A stretch of 64,000 nucleotides of DNA. Origin: Petrolisthes cinctipes (Eukaryota; Arthropoda; Malacostraca; Decapoda; Porcellanidae). Positions within the stretch are counted from its first letter, which is position 1; each line of letters opens with the position of its first letter. The notes beneath the pieces were generated by a model. The model was not told the origin of the DNA. It did not search any database and saw only the letters and a list, made by a program, of their open reading frames with translations. Position numbers and translations under genes: made by a program. The DNA lies in contig JAWQEG010001230.1 of assembly GCA_033782935.1 (NCBI GenBank), forward strand, positions 1-64,000, read 5' to 3'. This document shows, one piece after another, positions 9,010 to 17,565 of this stretch.

Positions 9010-9121
9010 ATACTTCAGCCATAAGTCATTTACACGGCTAATGAAGGTCGTATGTATTATGCAAGAACATCATCTGTGGTGGTGTATACGATGGTGTGGT
9101 AGTCTACTGATACGATGGTCC

Positions 9122-9150
9122 CACACACACACACACACACAGTCATGAGA

Positions 9151-9197
<47 letters not shown>
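9122..9197. repeat. (CA)n microsatellites
   Basis: Two CA tracts (about 9122-9141 and 9155-9197) separated by AGTCATGAGAATAT. The left-arm counterpart near 5180 has one short GT tract. Confidence 0.95.
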
Positions 9198-9200
<3 letters not shown>

Positions 9201-9230
9201 GAGTGACATTAATTTTGTTGTTTGTTGTGG

Positions 9231-9340
9231 GCACCTAAAATAAGCCCCCCAAGCCTGTCCCTCTACTCCCGCACCCCTCAAAACACCCCGCACCCACCTA
9301 AACCCCCCAATGTTGTCCCCCTATTCCTGCACCCCCTTAA
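9231..9340. repeat. partial TTAA hairpin (C-rich half, rearranged)
   Basis: C-rich phrases AAGCCTGTCC, CTACTCCCGCACCC and CTATTCCTGCACCCCCTTAA without a matching G-rich half. It mirrors the complete hairpin at 1655-1813, so this copy has lost or swapped one arm. Confidence 0.65.
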
Positions 9341-9805
9341 TTAATAATTGAACATTATTTTTGTTTAATTTGGTCCGTTTTTTGAGACACGAAAATTGAC
9401 ATAACTTTTGAACAGAGGGTCATAGAGACAAAATGAAAAAATCGTCTCGCCCAATTTACCAACTGTATTTCCATTCCAAATATCATCCAAATCCATTTAG
9501 ATCTTCATGATCAAATTTCGGTTCAAAATTTAAAAAAAAAAAGTGGCCATAACTAAAAAACAGTGCATCGTAGAGGAAAACGGAGAAAATTTAGAAACCC
9601 CTTCTGGCAACCCCTACCTATATGACCTATTCTTACATACCCATAGGTCAAATGTGGGATTCTCAAAACTCACATTTTTGGATGTGGTGTGTGGATGGAA
9701 CGTGGTGAAAAAGATGAAATAAGTCTACGGAAATTACATGATGTTATTCCAAAGACAGAGAGAGAGGGTGAGGTGTTTTTTCTTAGTATGCCTGCTGCCT
9801 TTTAC
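9341..9805. other. palindrome arm segment, mirror of 1153-1654
   Basis: AT-rich sequence matching the left arm in reverse complement, for example GGATTTGGATGA with its context and AATTGGGCGAGAC. No intact reading frame is shared with the mirror copy. I see no gene. Confidence 0.65.
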
Positions 9806-9838
9806 AACACACACACACACACACACAGACACACACAT
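9806..9838. repeat. (CA)n microsatellite
   Basis: CA tract with one CAGA interruption. It mirrors the GT tract at 1121-1152. Confidence 0.95.
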
Positions 9839-9972
9839 GGAACAAATTACCATCTATAAGAAGTGGTGTGTGTCAAACCATGCATAACTTCAAAGAAAAA
9901 TATGATAATAGGATTTTAATATACGGGACATTAGGAGCTTGACTCAATCCTGTAAAGATACAAATAGGTAAG

Positions 9973-10005
<33 letters not shown>
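9973..10005. repeat. (CA)n microsatellite
   Basis: Pure CA tract. The bases before it (ACAAATAGGTAAGAACACAC) mirror 962-985 of the left arm. Confidence 0.95.
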
Positions 10006-10007
<2 letters not shown>

Positions 10008-10199
10008 ATCTTTATAATAAACATGCACGCACATCAATATAAATAATTATATTCTTGTTTTGAGAAAGAGGAGAACGAAACATAAGAAGAAGAATAATGT
10101 AAGAAAGTCAGGAAATTATAGAAACGAAATACAGTAATAAGGATGGGTTCAGTAATCATGTCTTATTTCGTTCGAGATGCCTCGACACATAATTTAAAA

Positions 10200-10527
10200 A
10201 AGGGGGCATAACTTGTAGACAGGGGGGGGCATAACTTGTAAACAGGGGTGGGTGGCATAACTTGTAGACAGGGGGGAAGGAGGGTGGCATAACTTGTAGA
10301 CAGGGGGGATGGAGGGGGGCATAACTTGTAGACAGACAGGGGGGATGGAAGGGGGCATAACTTGTAGACAGACAGGGGGGATGGAGGGGGGGCATAACTT
10401 GTAGACAGACTGGGGGGATGGAGGGGGGCATAACTTGTAGACAGACAGGGGGGATGGAGGGGGGCATAACTTGTAGACAGGGGGGATGGAGGGGGGCATA
10501 ACTTGTAGACAGACAGGGGGGAGGGGG
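10200..10527 (-). repeat. 40-bp G-rich minisatellite, about nine units
   Basis: Units of GGCATAACTTGTAGACAGAC plus GGGGGGATGGAGG, with a 4-bp GACA length variant giving 36- and 40-bp forms. The left palindrome arm has only one unit-like stretch, in reverse complement, at 883-902. The array therefore expanded on the right arm alone. Frames of 100-180 codons across it (Pro/Ser/Leu/Cys) are artefacts. Confidence 0.93.
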
Positions 10528-10616
10528 TGCGTTTAAGGACCCTGTGATCGTGTATGGAAATTGAAGACTTTTGATTCCTCCTGACTATGCCACCAAACAA
10601 ACAACCTCCTTCCATA

Positions 10617-10618
<2 letters not shown>

Positions 10619-10657
<39 letters not shown>
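10619..10657. repeat. (GT)n microsatellite
   Basis: Pure GT tract, mirror of the longer compound CA/TACA tract at 565-704. Confidence 0.95.
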
Positions 10658-10659
<2 letters not shown>

Positions 10660-10722
10660 CGTGGCAATATTTGAAGGACTCATTTACCTCCAATTTTCTG
10701 ACTACATCACACACAGGGTTCC

Positions 10723-10945
10723 TTAAGGGGGTGCGGGAATAGGGGGACGGGCTTAGGGGGGCTTAGGGGGGTGCGGGAGTAGGGTACAGTTTTTTTTTTT
10801 GGGGGGGGGGTGCGGGAGTAAGGGGACAGGCTTTGGGGGTGCGGAAATAGGGGACAAGCTTTCTTCCCACCTCAAGCCTGTCCCCCTATTTCAGCATCCC
10901 CCAAACCCCCCCCGAAGCCAGTCCCCTACTCCCGCACCCCCTTAA
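10723..10945. repeat. TTAA-bounded G/C-rich hairpin, copy 5
   Basis: Bounded by TTAAGGGGGTGCGGGAATAG and CCGCACCCCCTTAA. It is the outermost element of the right arm, mirroring copy 1 (300-500); beyond both copies the symmetry stops. A T-run next to a G-run lies inside. Confidence 0.8.
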
Positions 10946-11012
10946 TTAACTCTTGCACAGGAAATGGGTAAGATTAATTAACTAGCCTGGAGAGAAGTGC
11001 ATATATTTTTTA

Positions 11013-11210
11013 TTAAGGGGGTGCGGGAGTAGGGGACAGGCTTGGGGGGGACTTGGGGGGTGCAGGAAATTTGGGGGCAGGCTTGAGGTGGGTAGAAAGC
11101 CTGTCCCATATTCCCTCACCCACGTAACCCCCACCCCCTCAAGCCTGTTCCCCTACTCCCGTGCCCCCCCGACCCACCAAGCCTGTCCCCCTATTCCCGT
11201 ACCCCCTTAA
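11013..11210. repeat. TTAA-bounded G/C-rich hairpin, copy 6
   Basis: Bounded by TTAAGGGGGTGCGGGAGTAG and CCGTACCCCCTTAA. It lies outside the giant palindrome, about 40 bp before recognisable satellite sequence, so it is an independent insertion of the same family. Confidence 0.8.
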
Positions 11211-11249
11211 GGGATTACTTTAATATGCTTTTGATATGTTGAAATGCAA

Positions 11250-12143
11250 TTAAAACATGCTAAAAATCGATATTTTAGGTGTCCAAAGTCGATATGTGCA
11301 TGCATCTTTTGTACCCGTTTATATCTCAAATTCAGGCTCAAAACACCCGAAAATTCGATATTTTTGGATTCCAGATGCGATCTGTACATGCCTACTCCGT
11401 GTTAGAGTACTTTCAAATTACAGGCCCATAACATGCTGAAAATCGATATATTGGGTGCCCAAAGTCAATATGTGTATGAATCTTCTATACCCGTTATATC
11501 CCAAATTCAGGCTCAAAACACCCGAAAATTCCATATTTTTGGGTCCAAGAAGCGATCTTTTCATGCCTACTCAGTGCTAGAATATTTTCAAAATACAGGC
11601 CCAAAACATGCTAAAAATCAATATTTTAGGTGTCCAAAGTCGATATGTGCATGAATCTTCTGTACCCGTTTATATCTCAAATTAAAGCTCAAAACACCAG
11701 AAAATTCGATATTAGTGGGTCCCAGGAGCGATTTGTACATGCCTACTCCGTGCTAGAATATTTTCAAGATACAGACTCAAAACATGCTCAAAATCGATAT
11801 TTTATGTGCAAAAAGTCGATATGTGCATGCATCTTCTCAACTGTTTATATCTCAAATTCAGGCTCAAAACACCCGAAAATTCGATATTTTTGTGTCCCAG
11901 AAGTGATCTGTACATGTCTACTCCGTGTTATAGTATTTTCAGAATACAGGCTCAAAACATGCTAAAAATCGATATTTTAGGTGTCCAAAATCAATATGTG
12001 TATGCATCTTCTGTACACGTTTATATCTCAAATTCAGGCTCAAAACACCCGGAAATTCGATGTTTTTGGGTCTCAGAAGCGATCTGTACATGCCTACTCA
12101 GTGCTAGAATATTTTCAAAATATAGGACCAAAACATGCTAAAA
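11250..12143 (+). repeat. 176-bp satellite, block 1
   Basis: About five monomers of the satellite that fills most of the window. Each has the half-unit starts TCGATATTTTAGGTG and TCGATATTTTTGGGT 88 bp apart. Spacing becomes ragged at the left edge. The block is cut at CATGCTAAAA (12143), and the next monomer resumes in phase at ATCGATATTTTGG (19897). Confidence 0.97.
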
Positions 12144-12145
12144 TA

Positions 12146-12518
12146 GTGCATTTGTCGCGGCTTCTGGCCGCTTAAATTGTATTTATTGGTTGTGAAACCA
12201 GCACAGCTGGATTGCTATAGAATACGCCCCTTCTCAAGCCCAGGCCCCGTATAGGCATAATCTGGGTTGGAAGGGTCAATTCCGTGACGTTCATCAGAAG
12301 TAAATAAAATTCAAATCTGGCGCTGTACTGATAGTGGAGCCACCTGGTGGTGGCGTGGTGAGGTATTAAGCCCCTCCTCCGATGAATACCGCTCGATCAC
12401 TCCAATGAGAAAGAAGTGAATGCCTGCCGCATCGGGAGGTGGGTGGGACAGTCAAAGCTGTGCTGGTTTCACAACCAATAAATACAATTTAAGCGGCCAG
12501 AAGCCGCGACAAATGCAC
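12146..12518. mobile_element. 373-bp element with perfect 63-bp terminal inverted repeats
   Basis: The first 63 bases (12146-12208, starting GTGCATTTGTCGCGGCTTCT) are exactly repeated in reverse complement at 12456-12518. TA flanks both ends (12144-12145 and 12519-12520), as expected for a TA-targeting element, though two bases are weak evidence. The inner 36 bp or so of the terminal repeat (TTATTGGTTGTGAAACCAGC) resembles the ends of the adjoining 7.4-kb element. The core at 12209-12410 matches that element's right end (19675-19870) in reverse complement. It therefore looks like an internally deleted relative of that element in opposite orientation. It has no coding capacity. Confidence 0.8.
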
Positions 12519-12640
12519 TATTATTGGTATAGTGAAACCAGCACAGCTGGATTGCTATGCATGCGATGCGGTAGGTGGGAGGTGAGGTGGAGGCAATCAC
12601 GTGCTAGTTAAGAGTGGTTGAGAGCGGAGGGCAGGAAAGG

Positions 12641-13050
12641 TAACCGAGCCCGGTGAGGCAGAAGCTAACGCACCTCCCAACACTGGCTAGGTGAGTAGCC
12701 GTGGTGGGGGTGTAGTAGCTTATCCCATATACCCGTAGACCATTCTGTTATATACCAGAATTGTTACATATAAAGTCTTTATAGGCAGACTCGAGGGTTC
12801 GGGTCTTCTTTAAAGGCAGACTCGAGGGGTCGGGTCTAGGAGAGGAGGGGGAGTAACCGAGCTAAGGTGAGGCTGAAGCTAAAGCAACTTCCAACAATGG
12901 CTAGGGGACTAGCTGTGGTGGAAGTGTTGTAATAGCTTATAATAAAATATATATACCGTAGACTATTCTGTTATAGACCAGAATAGTTAACCAACTAAAG
13001 TCTATATAGGCAGACTCGAGGGGTCAGGTACAGGAGAGGGGGTGCCCCCC
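12641..13050 (-). repeat. two diverged copies of a 212-bp unit
   Basis: TAACCGAG starts at 12641 and 12853. Each copy continues with GGTGAGGC, a TGGCTAGG phrase, TTCTGTTATA plus CCAGAAT, and AGGCAGACTCGAGGG. A more diverged third copy lies at about 14385-14560 (AACCAGAAAGTGTTACAAGT and CTTTAAAGACACCCTC). This looks like the non-coding 3' part of the element, duplicated on either side of the recombinase region. Confidence 0.7.
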
Positions 13051-13134
13051 CCCCTTTGTTATTAAAGTCCTCTGAGCTAGGGCTATGGCCCAGGCTCAGG
13101 TCATGCGATCCCGAGAGGATGAAGGAGGACACAA

Positions 13135-13934
13135 GGATGCAGTAATCCTGTGTTTAATATATATATCCAGTCACCCATCCGATTGACCTAGGGAAAAGAG
13201 GGTTACCGGACCTAGAGTTGTAGAAGAGGTGGTCCGGACAAGCCCCTCTCGTCGCCTCCACGTATGTAGTAAATGCGTGGACTGGCCAGAGGGGGTGGAA
13301 ACTTCCAGCCCTCAGGAACGAGGGTACTGCGAGAGGATGCAGTAATCCTGTGTTTAATATATATATCCAGTCACCCATCCGATTGACCTAGGGAAAAGAG
13401 GGTTACCGGACCTAGAGTTGTAGAAGAGGTGGTCCGGAGAAGCCCCTCTCGTCGCCTCCACGTATGTAGTAAACGCGTGGACTGGCCAGAGGGGGTGGAA
13501 ACTTCCAGCCCTCAGGAACGAGGGTACTGCGAGAGGATGCAGTAATCCTGTGTTTAATATATATATCCAGTCACCCATCCGATTGACCTAGGGAAAAGAG
13601 GGTTACCGGACCTAGAGTTGTAGAAGAGGTGGTCCGGAGAAGCCCCTCTCGTCGCCTCCACGTATGTAGTAAACGCGTGGACTGGCCAGAGGGGGTGGAA
13701 ACTTCCAGCCCTCAGGAACGAGGGTACTGCGAGAGGATGCAGTAATCCTGTGTTTAATATATATATCCAGTCACCCATCCGATTGACCTAGGGAAAAGAG
13801 GGTTACCGGACCTAGAGTTGTAGAAGAGGTGGTCCGGAGAAGCCCCTCTCGTCGCCTCCACGTATGTAGTAAACGCGTGGACTGGCCAGAGGGGGTGGAA
13901 ACTTCCAGCCCTCAGGAACGAGGGTACTGCGAGA
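13135..13934 (-). repeat. four tandem 200-bp copies of a recombinase gene segment
   Basis: Units start at 13135, 13335, 13535 and 13735 with GGATGCAGTAATCCTGTGTT. Copies 2-4 look identical. Copy 1 differs at about two sites (GGACAAGCC for GGAGAAGCC, AAATGCG for AAACGCG). Each unit encodes the same stretch of about 60 residues of the tyrosine recombinase and then stops at a TATATATA run. As 200 is not a multiple of 3, the frame does not pass through. The array replaces the position where the C-terminal catalytic part of the gene should be. Confidence 0.95.
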
Positions 13935-14308
13935 GGGCCAATCCTGTCGTCAGCCTGCTCGTTCTTAGCCAGGAAAGCGGGAGAGGGGGGGATAGTTAAA
14001 GAAGTAAGGTTAGGGCTTACAGATGAAAAGGCTGTGTGACGAGTAAGGGCTGCCAACTGAGAGGCCCTGTACCCTGTAGCTAAGGCGAGCAGGAAGAAAG
14101 CTTTCTGGAGGAGGTGACAAACCTCCAGAGGAACCCCCTCGAAGGTCAGGTAGGAAAAGGACGCGGTGAAGGGCCAGGAGGGAGTCTGGGCCCGCCATTC
14201 TCCAGGCCCTAGTCCCCGTGTTACGAAAGGAGGCAAGGGCGGGGGAGTTTTGGGGGCGGGCAGAGGCGGGTGTCTCCTGACACAGCTCAGCCCCGGGGCG
14301 GCACACAC
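13754..14308 (-). pseudogene. DIRS-type tyrosine recombinase, C-terminally truncated
   Basis: A frame of 184 codons. Residues about 45-90 (SWPFTASFSYL, then KAFFLLALATGYRASQLAAL) match the core start of DIRS-type tyrosine recombinases, with Arg81 in the box I position. HPLWPVHAFTTYVEAT at 138-153 and DHLFYNSRSG at 159-168 match the LCPVRAL...LF segment that follows in the family. RSIGWVTGYIY ends the frame where the family continues to the His-x-x-Arg box and the nucleophilic Tyr; neither is present. Such enzymes integrate the circular cDNA of DIRS elements without target duplication. The gene is broken by the adjoining 200-bp amplification. The N-terminal 40 residues are Pro-rich and may not belong to it. 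Confidence in the family is fair; in function, none. Confidence 0.65.
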
Positions 14309-16225
14309 CGCGCGCCAAAGGGTCGTAACCCTTGGGCGTGAAGCAGGGTGCGTGAGGCGAACAGTGGAGGTGGCCGACCATCGTAAAACGATTTCCCAAA
14401 GCTAGGGTGGTAGCTGCTGTGGAAGGGTTGTTACGCATATAATTTATTATCATTATATACGGACAACTTTCGGTTAAAACCAGAAAGTGTTACAAGTCGT
14501 AAGTCTTTAAAGACACCCTCAAGGGGATAGGCCAGGGGGTCGAGGACCCCCTCCCCATTTTTGTTGTTAGGGTCCTCCGAACCTAGGCTATGGCCTAGGT
14601 TCGGGTAAAATATCCCGAGAGGAGAAAAGAAACACCAAGATGTTCTAAACATGAGACTGTACAGAATGGAGATGACGTAAGGGATGACTGGTGACAGAAG
14701 GTAAGTCGTCCGACCTTTTCCATTCGGGCGCACCCTCCCCTTTTTCTGTCTCCCACGGGGACCCTGTGGTAAGGTGGGCGGAGTCCCCATTGCAACACAG
14801 GGGGTGAGGGAGAGCGAGTGGAACAGATACCTCGTCTTGAAGGATGTGGTGGATGTCCCGCCCCCCCCCCAGATCCCGTACCCGCTCCCCCGCGGGGACT
14901 CGGATAGAGCAGGTCCAGGAACGGGTCCCGCCGCCTCCACCATGGTAGGTGGGGAAGGGCGCGTGGCCTACGGACAAACCAAAAAGTTCGTCCGCTTCCC
15001 GCTTCACTAGCCCGTCGTGCCTCCTCACCCAAACCTCTGGTTGAGAAGGATCGGGAGACTACGCACCCGTCTGACCTCCTCTGAAGAGTGAGTCCAGGAC
15101 GAAGGAAGAAAGGCCCAAGAGTAGGGAAAGTACCCGTCGTCCACAGGATGAGGCGACGGGAAAGGGGGAGGAGAGGCAGCCAGCTCCTCCGCCAGGGTGC
15201 CCCCCGGGGACTCGAGACCCAGAGAGATTGGGGGAACAGGAACGGCTCCAAAATCCCCAGGTGGACTCGAGTCCCCTACCGGCGACGCGGCAGGGAAGGT
15301 GAGAAGGGCGGGTTCAGGAACGGGTACCGTTGCAATAGTGGGGCTGTGGGGTGGCACATAATTGGCCGGCTCCCCCACTAAGGAATGAGGCGAACCTTAA
15401 ATCTCACGAGGCTGTCTGGGACAGTGTCGAGAGTGTAACGCCAGGACCGTCCTGAGCACTAATACAAGGCATCGACCAGGGAAAGCCGAAGCCCCAATAT
15501 CCCCTCGCCCCCATCCCCTAAGTGGAATGCGTGCGATGAAAGGTTAAGGACGTAGTTAAGAAGCCCCCATTGAGTGAGTATGGTGTACAAGACACAAATC
15601 TTGCTGCTCCATGTCTCCCTGTTATGGGGATACAAAACAGGTGATCCGAGGCGAGGACTAGGGTAGCTGTAATATCATCCTTGAGAGCTTGGACATGACA
15701 CCAAGAGTGACATGTGCAGCTTGGTAGGACGGTAGGCAACAACCGGAGCCGTATAGTTTATTAATGGTTTGTTTGAATTTGGTAAGGACCACCGTGAGGT
15801 GAGGAAACTACTTTGAAAACTTCCCAGCCAAGCAGAACAGAAGACTGGTGGGTCAAGCAGTTACCTGAAATGTCTGGGGAGGCAAAGCCAAACTATGAAT
15901 AAACAAACTTTTGTGGGAAATTATGGGGGACCAACAGTTGCCCCACCGCTGGAAGACATACCTCCATTGAAAACCTACGTCAGCACAGGGTAGGGTGTCT
16001 CGTTCTTGGTAAAGAATGATTCACGTTTCGGAGAACCCTGGTGACCACCTGCGAATCATTACGGGAAAAGAGGGACGTAAAAACGTCACTGTCAGGGAGG
16101 CCAGTGACTGGAAAAACCTCCGAGTTTGAGTGTTGTTACAGCTCTGAGAACGTTTTGAAACGTTATCGCATTCGCTCTCCTATTTCCCTCACGCGGCAAA
16201 GACGCCGTGTGTTATAAACTCTCAT
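14309..16225. other. interior of DIRS-like element, no assignable gene
   Basis: GC-rich (up to about 15400), then mixed sequence. Minus-strand frames at 14431-14943, 14595-15251, 15025-15378 and 15518-15742 are Pro/Ser/Arg-rich or short, and show no reverse transcriptase, RNase H or gag motif that I can recognise. An 85-bp phrase near 14301-14385 (CAAAGGGTCG, GTGAAGCAGGGTGC) recurs at about 18486-18565. This may be a heavily decayed coding part of the element, but the sequence does not show it. Confidence 0.5.
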
Positions 16226-16233
16226 GAACTAGC

Positions 16234-17085
16234 TGCCGTAGGCTGAGTCCCAGGTACCCCCTAGGCTGGGACCCCAGGTTCAGGTCCAGCTAGCCACTAG
16301 GTTCAGGCCCAGGTAGCCACTAGGTTCAGGTCCAGGTAGCCCCTAGGCTGAGGACCATGTCGCACTAGGTTGAGCCCCGGGTAGCGCCCTAGGTTGTGCA
16401 TAGGTAGCGCCTTGGCTGAGCCCGAGGTAGCCCCTAGGTTGTGCACAGGTAGAACCTTGGCTGTGGTCGAAGCCTAGCTGGCTAGGTCCCAGCAGGCCTC
16501 TCAGTCAGTACCCTCCCGGGTTGTTGGTTGAGCGGGTCCTGCTATTGGTGCTAGGTTGTGCATAGGCAGCACCTAGATAGTGGAGGAGACTGGCTGGCCA
16601 GGTCCTCACAGGCTTGTCAGTCAGTACCCTACCGGGTCCTTGGCTGAGCGGGTCCTGCTCTTGGCCCTAGGATGTGCATGGGTAGAACCCTAGCTGGCCA
16701 GGTCTTAACAGGTTTATCAGTCGGGACCCTACCGGGTCCTTGGCTGAGTGGGTCCTGCTGTTGGCACTAGGTCGTGCATGGGTAGCACCCTAGGCTGTAG
16801 TAGGAGCCTAGCTGGTTAGGTCCTAGCAGGCTTGCCCGTTAGTACCCCACCGGGTCCTGGGCTGAAAAGGTCCTGTTCTTGGCACTAGGTTGTGCCTGGG
16901 TAGCCCCCTAGCTGGCCAGGTCCTAGCAGGTTTGTCAGTTAGTACCCTACCGGGTCCTTGGCTGAGAGGGACCTGCTCTTTGGTACTAGGTTGTGCATGG
17001 GTAGGTGCCTAGTTGGCAGGGACCTGCAGGTTCGTCAGTCGGTACCCCACCGGGTCCTTAGCTGAGGAGGACCTGCATTTGGTGT
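16234..17085 (-). repeat. minisatellite with CTAGGT-rich and 100/117-bp units
   Basis: 16234-16495 holds short irregular units around AGGTAGCCCCTAGG and GGTTCAGGTCCAG. From 16496 a longer unit (TCAGTCAGTACCCTACCGGG, then GGCTGAGCGGGTCCTGCT and TAGGTTGTGCATGGGTAG) repeats with starts at about 16496, 16613, 16713, 16831, 16931 and 17031. The spacing switches between 100 and 117-118 bp because of an optional 17-bp segment. No coding function is apparent. Confidence 0.85.
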
Positions 17086-17565
17086 TCTTCTTGCTCCCTC
17101 GGGCGCGGCTCTTTGAGCGCGTCCGCGTGGGAGAAGGAGCCTTTCCTTACTGGGCCCTGGTACCTGGGAGGTGACCAGGGGTGCAGCCCGACGGTCTGAC
17201 CCCCTCCTGCTGAGGTGGAAACCTCGGGGGGGTTATCAGAGCCGACTAAAGGAAGGAGAGGAGGCCTCTCGGGGTGCTAGGGACCCGAAACCCTGTGGAC
17301 CTGAGGGCGAGACCTCCTCCTGGACTCGTGCTTGCACCCCCGAGAGCGGCTCGAGGAGCTCGCCCATGGGGGAGACGAAGTAGCTTCCCTGCTGGGTCCT
17401 GGTACCGGTCAGGTAGCCAGGGGGGCCAGCGTGGTGGTCTGGCTCGCTTCCGGGAATGGTGGGAAACCATGGAAGGGAGGCACAGAACCATCCAGGGAAG
17501 GCGATGGGGACTCGGCGGGGTGCTAGGAGTTAGATCCCCTGTGACCTCGAGAGGCACGTAGCAGG
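17085..17565. repeat. tandem duplication of about 240 bp
   Basis: GGGCGCGGCTCTTTGAGCGC at about 17101 corresponds to CGAGAGCGGCTCGAGGAGCT at about 17341. Later anchors (GGGTCCTGGTACC-like, GTGGTCTGG-like, CGGGGTGCTAGG) recur with the same 240-bp offset. The copies are clearly diverged. Frames here (17246-17557 minus, 17274-17561 plus) are artefacts of GC-rich composition. Confidence 0.75.

Larger units (their letters stand above)
300..10945. repeat. giant imperfect palindrome (inverted repeat, about 10.6 kb)
   Basis: Sequence just inside the left end (about 500-565) recurs in reverse complement at about 10660-10720. The same holds for 1050-1150 with 9825-9900, 1310-1640 with 9345-9660, 1840-1880 with 9195-9235, 5200-5300 with 9010-9120, and 5521-5560 with 8745-8795. 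The centre is a minisatellite facing its reverse complement, with the symmetry axis near 7.1-7.3 kb. The arms differ in length because the left one carries a 3.2-kb LINE (1882-5060) and the right one an expanded 40-bp minisatellite (10200-10527). Both outer ends coincide with TTAA hairpins. Homology was judged by eye, not by an aligner. Confidence 0.9.

Noticed and set aside
10163..10714. A 183-codon minus-strand frame starting with NESFKYCHETHTHT
   Set aside because: It crosses a GT tract and a 40-bp minisatellite. The mirrored left-arm frame (511-996 plus) shares the start but not the rest. There is no domain and length depends on repeat number.
12420..12611. A 63-codon frame crossing the 373-bp element's right end
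   Set aside because: It spans the junction of two elements and lies mainly in inverted-repeat DNA, so it is not a gene.
14431..15378. Minus-strand frames as a gag or reverse transcriptase of the DIRS-like element
   Set aside because: They overlap in different frames, are Pro/Ser/Arg-rich from high GC content, and none shows an RT or zinc-finger motif.
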